Source: Eudorina sp. 2006-703-Eu-15 (taxonomy: Eukaryota > Chlorophyta > Chlorophyceae > Chlamydomonadales > Volvocaceae). Taken from it: a stretch of 64,000 nt of DNA. This document shows, in pieces, positions 11,927 through 25,000 of the stretch; positions within the stretch are counted from its first letter, which is position 1; the number at the start of each line of letters is the position of its first letter. Under the pieces are notes generated by a model that saw only the letters and a list, made by a program, of their open reading frames with translations, was not told the origin of the DNA and did not search any database. Both the position numbers and the translations under genes were made by a program. The stretch is from assembly GCA_003117195.1 (NCBI GenBank), contig BDSI01000010.1:62001-126000 (forward strand). Direction: 5' to 3'.

Positions 11927-13713
11927 GACCCGGGAGACAGACGCCGGGATGCCTTCCTTGCCCCGTCCTATTCCCCTTCTCCGGGCCAGGCGCCGGGCTT
12001 CCCGCCGGGTGGGGAATGAGGCCCTACCGGGTGGGGAATACCGGCCTGGTTCAGGATGGCACAAACGCCGTCGCCACCTCCACACCTGGCAGCCGTCGGA
12101 ATCCCGAAAGTTGTGACCGAAGAGATCAACCGAAATGAGGTGAAAGATGCCGGTCCTGCTTTAATGCGGGAAGCCGTGTCCAGTGCCTCGCTGTATGGGC
12201 CCGTCTCGTTCGTCGGGCAGCATTGGTTGGTTGGTTGGTTGGTAAACTGCACAGCAGATGCCACACGGCTGCGGATGGGACCGACAAGCGTCGTGGCACT
12301 TGGCGTGTCCCGCAATTTGGCACCCATTTCTGTAACTTCTTGGGATGCATTGTGTGCGACGTGGGACTCCAACCCACCATGTCTGGGCTGATGGGACCGA
12401 TTCAGGATCATCGAATGTGTTGCGTTGGACGGCAGCGCCCCCGGGCTGCGGGACGGGCCAGTGGTGGCGTCTGTGGTTTGATGCGGCTGTTGTGCTCCGG
12501 CGAGGAAATCTTACTTCATGCCGCCTGCTTAAGGGCACCAGGCTTGGAGACTGGCAGGTGCTGGGGCTGGCGGCTGGGGTTGCGCCTTGTGCGAACCGGA
12601 ACGACCGGACGTTGTTAACTCCGTAATGAGCACTTCATGCGCCTTCCGCTGACGGGTTGAATGACGGAGGACAGGCCTTGGCCGCCGCGATGGGCTGCCC
12701 GTCCGGTGGAGGTCTTTCGCGACGGTGTGCTTATTGCTTGGCAGCTTATTGCTTGGCAAGAACCCGTGCGTCTGTGGAGCCAGGGAGGGGGATCGATGTA
12801 GGTATTGTGTTGCCTGAGGGTGTCTCAGGGTTGGAGGGCGCCGGCCGGGGTTGACGAGTGTGTGGACATCCGTTGTGGACTGAACGTGGCAACTTTCGAC
12901 AAGGGCTGCCTTGTGGGCTGCCTTTGTTGCAGGCGCGGGCTTTTACTGCTGTTGATGAAATCAGACGAAGGACAAAACTGGCTGCTGCTAAGTAATTTGA
13001 ACTGGGAGTCATTTTGCGGCGAGAACCACATGGCGGTTGCTTGCGCGCACGACCGACGCGAGGGCGCAACTTACAACGTATGGAAGCCTTTAATGCAACA
13101 GTTGTAAAATGATGGCATTTCCTCGCCTCGACCATCAACTTATTCAAATTGCGTTTGCGTTCGTTTCCGCGTCAAGCAGCTGGCTCCACCCTCGCAATCA
13201 TGGCCATACATATGACTGGGCTGCCAGAAATGCTATAGCATACTTAGAAATACGTATGTGAAATCAAACAAGTATTGCGCAACACTCGTGGGAATGGGAC
13301 CGCTTATGGTGGCGGGTGCCAACTAGCGCTGTTCGTCAACCCACACCAAAAGCCCGACAAGCGTCGCTACTAAAACGCAAGAACTGCAAAAAAATATTTT
13401 TATGAGCGCCAGATAAAGTGTAATGCCCACGATCGAAACCAGCAAGTTTCGGAGCGAAACCAGGTGCGAATCAGGAACCGAATTTCGAGCGAATGTATTC
13501 CTTTTATATCCCCGACGGCTTCCTCGGCAAAGTATTTTCTGTGTACATGTAACTATTGCCTGACTGCGCTGACGCCTACCGCAAAGACCTGCAGCTGTCG
13601 ATATTCTTTGCTCTTTGCTTTCTGTAACACGCACGACGGAGCTCGGAGCCGCAGGGGCCTTGTCACCTGCTCACATTCATTTGTATCTATTTTCTTATCC
13701 TTGAATCTTTCAG
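11927..13713. other. 3' flank of the zinc-finger gene, no further gene seen
   Basis: This is probably the 3' UTR followed by intergenic DNA. TGTAA occurs at 12331-12335 and 13103-13107, and a (TTGG)n run lies at about 12222-12243. Short open frames here have no recognisable similarity or coding periodicity. Confidence 0.4.
12331..12335 (+). terminator. Candidate TGTAA polyadenylation signal
   Basis: TGTAA is the usual poly(A) signal of volvocine algae. This is the first one I noticed after the stop at 11926 (about 405 bases). A second at 13103 is an alternative. Confidence 0.3.
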
Positions 13714-13799
13714 GTACGTACGCTCTCCAGGAGAGCTTCAGCGTGGGTCGCAAGTCCCAAGTACCAGTCGTGTATCACAGCCGCGGCATCTACGAGTAG
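13714..13799 (+). CDS. Possible terminal exon of an unrecognised gene
   Basis: A long pyrimidine tract ending TTGAATCTTTCAG is followed by an open segment in phase 1 that reads TYALQESFSVGRKS, continues through VPVVYHSRGIYE and stops at TAG. G/C-ending codons are frequent, as in the real exons of this window. I could not find the exon before it, so this may be a gene remnant or chance. It ends 76 bases before the start of the 8-kb duplication. Confidence 0.25.
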
Positions 13800-13988
13800 A
13801 GACCTGCCTCATCCGAGCACGCTTTTTGTTTTTATATATTTCTGTGGTACTTTCATGTCAGCAGTGCGCGATGTAGTGCCAGGGTGTAGGTGCGAAATTG
13901 TCGCCAATTTGCGGAGCGTGACCACCTCTCTGTACTATCATTTGCCCACGCAGTGCTTCACCGAGAATATACAAATCTTGCTTTCAAG

Positions 13989-16900
13989 ATGTCGACGATA
14001 TCATACGCAAGCGCTGCCTGGTGCACGCCCGTCCCCGGCGTTCGCGACCGCGGCTCGTTTGACGGCGACAGCCTGACTGATCCGCTCGGCACCAGCCCGG
14101 AGTCGTCCGCCAGCCTCTGCGCCGCAATGGAAATTTTCGGCACATCTCCTGATACGCCTTTGCAGCCCTTCTTCCCAATTCAGTATAAGGTAGGAGCTCC
14201 CTGGGTTGAGCTATCAGCGAATATGAAGTTATGAAGGGCGTAAACGGCGCGTCTGTCCCGCAGTCAACGATGTCTCATGCATTCAGGATGCTCACAAGCA
14301 ACGGCGACCGTCCGCTCCGAGCGAGACCTCGCTCACCGCCCCGCCTGCATGTCTGGATTCGTCCAGTGTTCCAATGCCACCGCCTACCCGACGACCCACG
14401 TTCGAACTGAAGGGTTCACCTGCTGCAACCTGCTGGTTAACCGCGCGCCACTCACGCCTCTCTGACCGGGCTAGGCGACCCCAGCACCCCACTAGTTGCC
14501 AAACGCAGCCTTTTGACCACGCAGTCGCTTCCACCCATACCATCTCTCCGCAAGTCGCATTCCCGTTCCTCCTTTCCCCTGGATCCTAAGGCCCACACTG
14601 CGCCACTGCTCATTCCCGCGCGCCCTCCGAATCCCAGCAGACGAAGCAGGTCCCCATCAGTTGCGCCGTGCCCTCCGGCGGCTGCGCCGCCTCCGCCTCC
14701 GCCGCCGCCGCCGCCGCCGCGCCGGGTGCCGCCGCGCCGTCCTCCCTGGAGTCGTCCCTCCTGCACATGTCGCTGCCGACGCTGCTGGGCTGCTGCGAGA
14801 TGCTCGGACACCACATGGAGGACCGCGCGGATATCGCAAGGTACGACAGCAATCGTACTGTCAGTACTACCTGGAAACGACCGTGCCGTGATGACGCTTC
14901 ATGCTGCTTCACCACTTTGGATCTGGCGCGCCCATGCATTATTTTAGCGCGTCAGAATCCGGCCGCATCACTGGGACTCAACCAACCCTGCCTGCCTGCG
15001 TTTCCGTTCTCCGTTGATCCGCGTCCCTGATCCGCCTCCGTTGGTCCGCCTCCTTAGTAGTACGCCATCTTCCCATCCTCATCCCCTTCTTCCCCCAACC
15101 CAGGCAGCAGGACCCCCTGCTGCTGAAGGAGCTGCAGTCGAGCTCTGCGGTGCCCCTCCGAGATGACAGCCAGCGGCCGCTGTTCGTGGTGGCGCCGTTG
15201 GACGTGTTGGTCACCCGGGAGCTGGGCTCGGGTGAGCGAGCCACGAGGCAGCCGATGGGATGCATCCGGCTGGATGCATCCGGCATTTTGAGACGAACCA
15301 CGCCGCGAGATGTGACAGACCGACGGGTCGCTGAGAAGCTGCCGCTGTGCTTTGGGACGAGCCCGGACGAGCCGGGACGAGCCCGGACGAGCCCGGACGC
15401 GGGGCCTCCAGCGGGGCGTGTTTTCGGGTGCACGGACGGCTGCTTCCGGCGGCGTAGAGACGGATCGGCCCCTGGCTTGTGCTCTTGTTTTGCACGGGTC
15501 CGGGGAAGCCTACGGTTCGGCTCGAGTCCTCCTCCCGTGTTCCAACTGTCTGGGATGGATCACGGATGTCTTTCTTCTGGAGTGTTCTGATTCCCCGCCT
15601 GCCCGCCTCCGCACCCTGACCCCCGTTCCTGCTGCCGCGCCTCAGACCGCAACCAGTTCCACATCATAGAGATCAACGGCACGGGCATCAGCGGCCTGAC
15701 CAACATGTCTGACGAGGCGGTGGAGGACGTGCTGCGGTCCTTCAGGTAGGGGCGTCCTCCTGGGGTGGGGCAGGCGCCTGAGGGAGGCGGAGAGTGGCTG
15801 AGCGAGTGCGGCACGTGATTCGTCGCCCGGGACCCAACCGGCCTGGGGAGGCCAGTGAGAATGCAACGCTGAATCGAAGAGATCCTGAGTTCCTGAGATC
15901 CTGACCGACCGTCTGGACCCTGGAGGCGCCAACGCGGACACCGTACCCTCGTGTACAGTAACATCCTTGTACGGCATTGTCAGTACATCTGTACCGTACG
16001 GCGTTCCATCTCGCGCCACCCGTCGATCCCCGATTTGTCTGCCCACGTCCCTCACCGCCCGCGACCGCACACCTACCCACCCGACCACCCCTGCCTGGGC
16101 CGTTGTCACTTGATTCCCCCTGCCCCTCTCCACACACACACACACACACACACACCTGAGGGTGGTTATGGGTGGGCTTCTCATTAAACACACAGCCGCA
16201 CCTCATTAAACATTCTCACCCGCGCGCCGCAGTGAGCTGGCCGCCCACATGACCCAGCCCGACGTGTTGGTGCTCGTGGCCAGCAGCGGCCAGGAGACTT
16301 ACCCGCCGGTTAGCCGCACACTGCACGAGAAGATGCTCTACGTGGAGGCCCTCAAGCGCGGGTTCGAGGCCACCGGTAGGGCGGGGCAGCCGGCTGGGTG
16401 CGGACTGCGGACCGCGGCAGGTGTCACCGGCTCATACTGGCGCTGAAGGAGGCCGTCCGCGGTACCGCCCTGCAGATAGAGCACGCCCAGCCCAACGCCG
16501 GCGCGCCTTATTTACTGTGTGACTTACTGTGTGACTTACTGTGATTTACCACCTCCGTTCCGGTGCCCCCATTTCCTCGGCTCAGGCCGCCGTGTCAACG
16601 TCACCAACATGACCCGTCTGGAGAAGCGCCCCGAAAGCATGCCGCCCTCCGGGCCCACCGTGGTCTTGGGCTACATGAAGCAGTTCCGCGCCAACTTCAT
16701 GCTGGACGGACCCACGGGTCAGCTGATGCTGTTCGGCCGCCAGGTCCACGCCGCCATCAACGACCGCTTCGTGCTCAACACCTGCTACCAGTTCGACCAC
16801 CGCCTCGACTTGACCGCCTTCCGAGGCTACAACGCGGGCTACGCCGCGGGCGCTGACAAGGTGCGGTGCTTGACGGAGCTGTCCGGATGGCGCCGTGCGA

Positions 16901-19246
16901 GACCCACATGGTGTTATTGGGACTCTTGTCGTACGACCACAGCTTCCGGAAGCTTCCAGAAGGGTGGGGTCCTTACGGGGATGGAGGGCATGCGGCAGCC
17001 CTCATGCCATGGCCGGTGCCCTCTGTTGGGTGCGGCCCCTCACAAAACCGCACAATACCGCACGCCAATGCAGGGTGTCGCGTACGAGCTGTACAACCAG
17101 TTCTTCGGATCCGAGGAGCTGGGGGCGCACTTCAGCTGCATGGCGCCCGCCATCAACTTCAGGTGGGCCCGTGGGTCGGTGGGCCCGTGGGTCGGTGGGC
17201 CCATGGGTGGGTGCCACACGTCCGCCATCCTGCCCAGCTCGTCCGCCATCCTGCCCAGCTCCCCAGTACTTACTACTTGCCAGCTCTCGATGGTCGATAG
17301 TCGACAGTCGATTCTCCTCTTCCGCGTTCGACGGCATGCCTTCGCTGTGGCTGTTTCCCCATCATCAAGCACGTGACGCCCACCCACCCGCACCGCCTCC
17401 ACAGGCGCGCCCGCACCCGCACGGAGCTTATCTCCACCATCCAGGCATGGCTGCACTGCTGCTCGAAACCCGCCGTCATCAAGCCCCAGGTGCGGAAGAC
17501 CAACCGACCAAGCAACCAACCAACTCATCAACCGCTGCTCCTTAGCAGTTAGCACGCCTGTCGTACCTGTTGTTAAAGTCTCTGCATCAAAATCACGACC
17601 GACGTCCTTCCATACTGTCGGAAGCGGCCCAGGCTGACAAAATCGAAGAAACGTTTTCAACAGTTCTTGGGCCCCACTGCCGTACCGTCCCTCAGGGCAC
17701 CGGCTGTGGTCATGGAATCGAATTTTTCTTCGGCCGGTCGTCTTGGGCTGACATAGCCACCAAGGTACGGCGCAGGGCTTGCAGCAGATCCCAAAAGCTC
17801 TTACTACACACATAGCCACACAGCCACGTAGTCATTTTGATCGAAACATTCATGGTACGACACGTACGGCTTGTCGTGCTGCTGAGGCGCCCCCCCGTTC
17901 CTCCTCCACAGGTCGACCGAGCGCTACACTCCGTGGCCACAAACTACAACCTGCAGTGCGGAGGGCTGCCGTACACCGTCTGCGAGTACCTGGACACCGC
18001 CACTATCCACCCTCCCAGTGCCGCAGCAGCCGGTGGCGGCGATGGCGGCGGCGGCGGCGGCGGGGGTACGGCGACGGCTGCAGGCCCGCATGCCAGCAAA
18101 GTCGGCCACAAGTTCGAGCTGCGCATCGTTGTGTACCGAGCGGGGCCGGAGCTGCGCGCCTTCCCCTCCATCGCAAAGGTACGTACGGCATCACATCTTC
18201 ACTTGTACGACACTTGGTACAATCAGCAACGGCTGGGCCAAACTACACTGCACGGGGGCCCAGGTGGACATCCAGGCAGGACGACTGATGCAGCGGCGCT
18301 GCGCGGGGTCCTGCAGCTCCCGGTCCTCCACACCCCTAGGAATGTGCTGGCGTGCGCAAACATCAGCAAACATCGCAACAGCCGATGTGCTGGCGTGCGC
18401 AAACATCAGCAAACATCGCAACAGCCGAGGACGCCACCAGGGCTAGGGTTCCCTAGGACGCAATGGGCTACCCTGGGCAAACACCATGGGATATCCAGTT
18501 CTCCACCAAGGGCATCTGCCAGCCGGTCGGTTCCTCGCTTATGATCAAGCACAATGCAAAACCCTGCAAAACAGTGTCCCTTATGTGCCGCGCTGCGCCG
18601 TGCCGCAGGTGGCGCGTGAGGCCTTCGACCCCAACCATCCCGACAACAAAAAGTCGCTCATCAACAACATCACCACAAGCGCCAAGGAGACGGCGCAGGT
18701 AAGAGCTTAGAGGGGGCCAGGAGCACGGCCGGGCGGGCGGGTAGGCGAGGTGGGCGGGGTGGGCGGGTGGGTATCAGTGCGATCAGGACCCATGTTGCTG
18801 CGTCTGCTGCACATCTCTGCCATTATAGCACAATGCGTCTGGTTGCAGTCGTACGACCGGACATTACCGCGTTTTGTCGTACTCCTTCACTGCACCCACC
18901 TCCGCCGGCAGCATTATTTGACTGAACCAGCGTCGCCGCTCATTGGTGGTGAGCCAGCACCCGCACCCACCCTTGCCACGTGTGTGTATGCTCCCCGCGC
19001 CCCTCCCTCCCTTGACCTGCACGCGCCCCCCCACCCCACACACAGTCGGGTCAGGAGTTCCTGCTGCCGCTGTGCAACCCCGCCACCCTGGCGGTCCTGG
19101 GCATCAGCCGCGGGGAGCTCGCAGAGCTGTGCTCCGCCTCCACGCACTTCATGCGCTACGTGATGGACCAGGTGCAGGACAACCCCGGGCTGTTCGGGCT
19201 GCCTGGTGCGGTGGCGGTCGGGGACTCGGGGGCCATGGGCGTCTGA
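13989..19246 (+). CDS. ATP-grasp-type ligase-like protein, copy A
   Basis: Exons 14650-14840, 15104-15231, 15646-15745, 16233-16375, 16586-16860, 17074-17162, 17405-17489, 17696-17764, 17912-18178, 18609-18698 and 19046-19246 join in phase into 545 residues. A first exon 13989-14189 (start MSTISYAS) and probably one from 14287 precede them; the donor of that second exon is unresolved. ATP-grasp features in order: lysine and glycine loop AVIKPQ/GTGCGHGIEFF, split by an intron; hinge-like YTVCEYL; FELRIVV...LRAFPSIAK; and LINNITTSAKE, which recalls the LTN motif of tubulin-ligase-like enzymes. A preceding domain has FHIIEINGTGISGLTN and could be a pre-ATP-grasp domain. The family is expected to join a carboxylate to an amine or thiol using ATP; the substrate is unknown. 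I see no signal peptide or membrane segment. The usual C-terminal ExN motif is not obvious, so activity is uncertain. Confidence 0.68.
16131..16155. repeat. (CA)n microsatellite in an intron
   Basis: About twelve CA units lie in the intron before the exon at 16233. The matching tract of copy B (about 24147-24166) is two units shorter, which is one of the main length differences between the duplicated units. Confidence 0.85.
18342..18427. repeat. 43-bp intronic direct repeat, two units
   Basis: The sequence beginning ATGTGCTGGCGTGCGCAAAC and ending CAACAGCCG occurs twice in tandem with a 43-base period, inside the intron before exon 18609. It is also present in copy B at about 26351-26436, so it predates the 8-kb duplication. 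Confidence 0.85.
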
Positions 19247-21891
19247 ACGATGGGCGAAGGACGCGGGCGGAGCGGTGGGGTGTCCTTTGTATGTATGTGG
19301 TGGTGACCACCGGCGGGCCCCTGCATGATGGTGGGTGCAACGAGGCAGGTGCGATGTATGGCGACGTCGGTGCGCAGTAAGTAATCGTGTTGTGTGCGCG
19401 GGAGCGAGGAGAAATTGTATGTGAGCCCTGCACTGCTGGTCCCCGACGAAGGGCCATGAGAAGAGTGATGAGCGGTGTGCGGCTCGATGCGTGGTCTCGA
19501 GCAGCTGCAAGGCGATGGTTCTTGGTCTGGGTGTGGCTCAGGGTCAGGGCCAGTGTCATCAGGGTCTCGGTGGGGAGCGTCTTTTATGTGCGGCACGAGG
19601 CCTCTGACATGATGAATAAATGAAATTTGACAAGTGCAGTGGACCCTCTTCGTTATTAAGGGGATCTTTCAACATTCGCATGCATCTGGGGTCCATGCAT
19701 ATGTTCCGTACAGGCTGTACAATCTGGATGGTTGGATGGGTGGCCCGCGCGGTCAGCGGCGGGCTGTGTTTGCGGTTTGTGTTTAGGCAAGCATGCAGGC
19801 GTGCATGATTGGCTCGGCTGTGTTCGATCTTCATGCAGCCGCGACGATCACGGCATCGCGCTGATCGATGTGTTGTTCTTGTCATTGTGTTATAGTATCG
19901 GTGGCGAGATCAATCAAGTCCCAATTGCATGTGTGAGCAAAATAAACAAGGGGGACACGCACGTGCGTTTGGATGGGCGACTTCGACCATACCGTGTCTG
20001 CGGGATGCCGTACAGAGACTCGACAAATTTCGTCCAACGAATCAACTACTGCTACCTGACCGACTGACTGCGCGGCTGCTGAAGTGTTTTGGACTGACTG
20101 ACTGATTGACTAAGCATTTAAGTAAGAAATTCCCGGTGGGAAGTCGGAGCTGCACCGAGGTCTTCGAGTACGACAACATCGCTGGTCCGTGATACTTATT
20201 TTCCTGCGCTCGTCGAGGACGGATTCACTCTCGGTCGCGGGGGCTGTATCTATCGTGTTATGAATGGACAGCCGACGTCACCTGCTCATATGTATTTAGA
20301 TGATGTGGGTGGACGGATGAAATGACAGCGATGCTGTAATGTGCTGTACGTGCTGTGCTGTGATGCTGACGACCTGGTTTGGTGGAATGAATGAATGATG
20401 TCGTACGTACCTTGAATGATGTTGCAGCCACCGCCGTTTAACGCACGGTCATCACGAGATGCGGTTCGTTGACTGGCTGACACGAAGTACGATGACGGCT
20501 TGCCACTATGATTGAATACGGTAGCTAGCATGCATGCATGCGCCCTGTATGTACGGTAGGTGCCGTACATCCCTGCCTGGAGTCCCGCGTCTTATTGATT
20601 GGTGATGCGGATGAAGTGTATTACGTAATGTACTACGTGCGAGATGCCAGTAGTTGTGGTCGGTCGGTGCTGCCAATCGGACTGCTGGACCCCGATGTTG
20701 CGTGTCGTCGTCGTCGTCGTGTATGTGTCTGTCCCTATCTGTCCTCAGCCTTCCGAGGTCCGTTGCGGATGCATGTGTAAAACTGTAATTACTGCCTTTC
20801 AAAGGAGTGAAATCAACGAAGGGCTTCACGCCTGGACGCCTGGTCTTGTCTGGATCGCTGATAAGGTCCATCGTCCTGCAGCCACGCATGCATCCAGCTG
20901 ATGGATCACACTACACGCAGTCTATCTGCGGACTTTCAAACGAGACGCTGCCAGCCATACGTACGCGCAGATCACGGGTGATGGCCTGCCCGGGGCAACC
21001 TGTGTATCCCCCGCTGCCGCACGCATCCCGCACCGAGGCAACCACGCATGCACCGCGGACGGACCCCAGAGCGAGGGTCCGATTGCGTCCTGCGACCCGC
21101 TCACGACTCTAGAGCAACACAACTTGCTTGGTTATTATCCGCCGTCCATTGCCATGAACCCAACCGCCAAACATTCATTCACAGCGGGCGTCCATCTAGG
21201 ATCGCTGTCACAATCAATGAACCCCGCCCTGCCTAGACGAACGAACGATTACGGAAACCATTATGACCCCCCCCATTATCCATACACACCCTGATTACAC
21301 ACTGCAACCCACAACTGCGCACATACCGCACCCAGCCAGTCAGTCGATAGATGCGTGTTTGCGAACGAATCAACGAATGCTTCGCGCGTCGTACGTCTCC
21401 CGTGCGGCGCAGGCCCCCTCCTACCGCCCCACCCCATCCTGCGTACGTGCAAGTGAGGCGTTACTGCGACCCTCCCGGTAGCAGTGTAGCTGCCCCACTG
21501 CGTGCCCTGCCCTGCCCTGCCCGCCCCGCCGTACCCCCGTACAACCGTACATCCGTACCAGCATTTCGTAGCTCATAAACAAATAAATGTAGATGGATCT
21601 TTGTGCCGCCTCCGAGAGTCCAGATGATAACGATGACTCGCAGGCGCCATCGATCCGCCAATAGCGCGCGCCGTCAATCGTGCGGTTCATTTGCGTGCAT
21701 GGTAGGTGACGACGGCCTTGATGGCCGCCTAAGCAAGAAGCTGCGCCATTTCGGCGCCCTCCAGCGAGTTCGTTCCTCTATCGCCACACATACATATCAG
21801 TGGCGAGTCGCTCGGGTCCTTTACGCGCCCACCTCCGCCCACCTCCGCATACGCGTCCTCCATGGCCACGTACGTACATATAGACCGCTCG
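19247..21891. other. Gene-free 3' part of duplication unit A
   Basis: The first part is probably 3' UTR, with TGTAA at 20335-20339 and again near 20776. The remainder has short open frames on both strands, dense CGTACG and GCATGC runs and no recognisable protein. The end of this stretch forms the new upstream DNA of the second gene copy. Confidence 0.45.
20335..20339 (+). terminator. Candidate TGTAA poly(A) signal, copy A
   Basis: This is the first TGTAA I found after the stop at 19246, about 1.09 kb downstream. It is conserved at 28354-28358 in copy B. A 3' UTR of this length is long but not unusual for volvocine genes. Confidence 0.25.
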
Positions 21892-22004
21892 GTGCCAGGG
21901 TGTAGGTGCGAAATTGTCGCCAATTTGCGGAGCGTGACCACCTCTCTGTACTATCATTTGCCCACGCAGTGCTTCACCGAGAATATACAAATCTTGCTTT
22001 CAAG

Positions 22005-25000
22005 ATGTCGACGATATCATACGCAAGCGCTGCCTGGTGCACGCCCGTCCCCGGCGTTCGCGACCGCGGCTCGTTTGACGGCGACAGCCTGACTGATCCG
22101 CTCGGCACCAGCCCGGAGTCGTCCGCCAGCCTCTGCGCCGCAATGGAAATTTTCGGCACATCTCCTGATACGCCTTTGCAGCCCTTCTTCCCAATTCAGT
22201 ATAAGGTAGGAGCTCCCTGGGTTGAGCTATCAGCGAATATGAAGTTATGAAGGGCGTAAACGGCGCGTCTGTCCCGCAGTCAACGATGTCTCATGCATTC
22301 AGGATGCTCACAAGCAACGGCGACCGTCCGCTCCGAGCGAGACCTCGCTCACCGCCCCGCCTGCATGTCTGGATTCGTCCAGTGTTCCAATGCCACCGCC
22401 TACCCGACGACCCACGTTCGAACTGAAGGGTTCACCTGCTGCAACCTGCTGGTTAACCGCGCGCCACTCACGCCTCTCTGACCGGGCTAGGCGACCCCAG
22501 CACCCCACTAGTTGCCAAACGCAGCCTTTTGACCACGCAGTCGCTTCCACCCATACCATCTCTCCGCAAGTCGCATTCCCGTTCCTCCTTTCCCCTGGAT
22601 CCTAAGGCCCACACTGCGCCACTGCTCATTCCCGCGCGCCCTCCGAATCCCAGCAGACGAAGCAGGTCCCCATCAGTTGCGCCGTGCCCTCCGGCGGCTG
22701 CGCCGCCTCCGCCTCCGCCGCCGCCGCCGCCGCCGCGCCGGGTGCCGCCGCGCCGTCCTCCCTGGAGTCGTCCCTCCTGCACATGTCGCTGCCGACGCTG
22801 CTGGGCTGCTGCGAGATGCTCGGACACCACATGGAGGACCGCGCGGATATCGCAAGGTACGACAGCAATCGTACTGTCAGTACTACCTGGAAACGACCGT
22901 GCCGTGATGACGCTTCATGCTGCTTCACCACTTTGGATCTGGCGCGCCCATGCATTATTTTAGCGCGTCAGAATCCGGCCGCATCACTGGGACTCAACCA
23001 ACCCTGCCTGCCTGCGTTTCCGTTCTCCGTTGATCCGCGTCCCTGATCCGCCTCCGTTGGTCCGCCTCCTTAGTAGTACGCCATCTTCCCATCCTCATCC
23101 CCTTCTTCCCCCAACCCAGGCAGCAGGACCCCCTGCTGCTGAAGGAGCTGCAGTCGAGCTCTGCGGTGCCCCTCCGAGATGACAGCCAGCGGCCGCTGTT
23201 CGTGGTGGCGCCGTTGGACGTGTTGGTCACCCGGGAGCTGGGCTCGGGTGAGCGAGCCACGAGGCAGCCGATGGGATGCATCCGGCTGGATGCATCCGGC
23301 ATTTTGAGACGAACCACGCCGCGAGATGTGACAGACCGACGGGTCGCTGAGAAGCTGCCGCTGTGCTTTGGGACGAGCCCGGACGAGCCGGGACGAGCCC
23401 GGACGAGCCCGGACGCGGGGCCTCCAGCGGGGCGTGTTTTCGGGTGCACGGACGGCTGCTTCCGGCGGCGTAGAGACGGATCGGCCCCTGGCTTGTGCTC
23501 TTGTTTTGCACGGGTCCGGGGAAGCCTACGGTTCGGCTCGAGTCCTCCTCCCGTGTTCCAACTGTCTGGGATGGATCACGGATGTCTTTCTTCTGGAGTG
23601 TTCTGATTCCCCGCCTGTCCGCCTCCGCACCCTGACCCCCGTTCCTGCTGCCGCGCCTCAGACCGCAACCAGTTCCACATCATAGAGATCAACGGCACGG
23701 GCATCAGCGGCCTGACCAACATGTCTGACGAGGCGGTGGAGGACGTGCTGCGGTCCTTCAGGTAGGGGCGTCCTCCTGGGGTGGGGCAGGCGCCTGAGGG
23801 AGGCGGAGAGTGGCTGGGCGAGTGCGGCACGTGATCCGTCGCCCGGGACCCAACCGGCCTGGGGAGGCCAGTGAGAATGCAACGCTGAATCGAAGAGATC
23901 CTGAGTTCCTGAGATCCTGACCGACCGTCTGGACCCTGGAGGCGCCAACGCGGACACCGTACCCTCGTGTACAGTAACATCCTTGTACGGCATTGTCAGT
24001 ACATCTGTACCGTACGGCGTTCCATCTCGCGCCACCCGTCGATCCCCGATTTGTCTGCCCACGTCCCTCACCGCCCGCGACCGCACACCTACCCACCCGA
24101 CCACCCCTGCCTGGGCCGTTGTCACTTGATTCCCCCTGCCCCTCTCCACACACACACACACACACCCCTGAGGGTGGTTATGGGTGGGCTTCTCATTAAA
24201 CACACAGCCGCACCTCATTAAACATTCTCACCCGCGCGCCGCAGTGAGCTGGCCGCCCACATGACCCAGCCCGACGTGTTGGTGCTCGTGGCCAGCAGCG
24301 GCCAGGAGACTTACCCGCCGGTTAGCCGCACACTGCACGAGAAGATGCTCTACGTGGAGGCCCTCAAGCGCGGGTTCGAGGCCACCGGTAGGGCGGGGCA
24401 GCCGGCTGGGTGCGGACTGCGGACCGCGGCAGGTGTCACCGGCTCATACTGGCGCTGAAGGAGGCCGTCCGCGGTACCGCCCTGCAGATAGAGCACGCCC
24501 AGCCCAACGCCGGCGCGCCTTATTTACTGTGTGACTTACTGTGTGACTTACTGTGATTTACCACCTCCGTTCCGGTGCCCCCATTTCCTCGGCTCAGGCC
24601 GCCGTGTCAACGTCACCAACATGACCCGTCTGGAGAAGCGCCCCGAAAGCATGCCGCCCTCCGGGCCCACCGTGGTCTTGGGCTACATGAAGCAGTTCCG
24701 CGCCAACTTCATGCTGGACGGACCCACGGGTCAGCTGATGCTGTTCGGCCGCCAGGTCCACGCCGCCATCAACGACCGCTTCGTGCTCAACACCTGCTAC
24801 CAGTTCGACCACCGCCTCGACTTGACCGCCTTCCGAGGCTACAACGCGGGCTACGCCGCGGGCGCTGACAAGGTGCGGTGCTTGACGGAGCTGTCCGGAT
24901 GGCGCCGTGCGAGACCCACATGGTGTTATTGGGACTCTTGTCGTACGACCACAGCTTCCGGAAGCTTCCAGAAGGGTGGGGTCCTTACGGGGATGGAGGG

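Larger units (their letters stand above)
13876..21891 (+). repeat. Tandem segmental duplication, copy A (8,016 bp)
   Basis: This unit is followed directly by a second copy. The homology starts at GTGCCAGGGTGTAGG and ends at CATATAGACCGCTCG. It carries a full ATP-grasp-type gene with only about 113 bases of DNA before its start codon, plus about 2.6 kb of downstream sequence. Differences from copy B that I noticed are single bases and short indels in introns and flanks, a (CA)n length change and one in-frame GGC codon. Confidence 0.97.
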
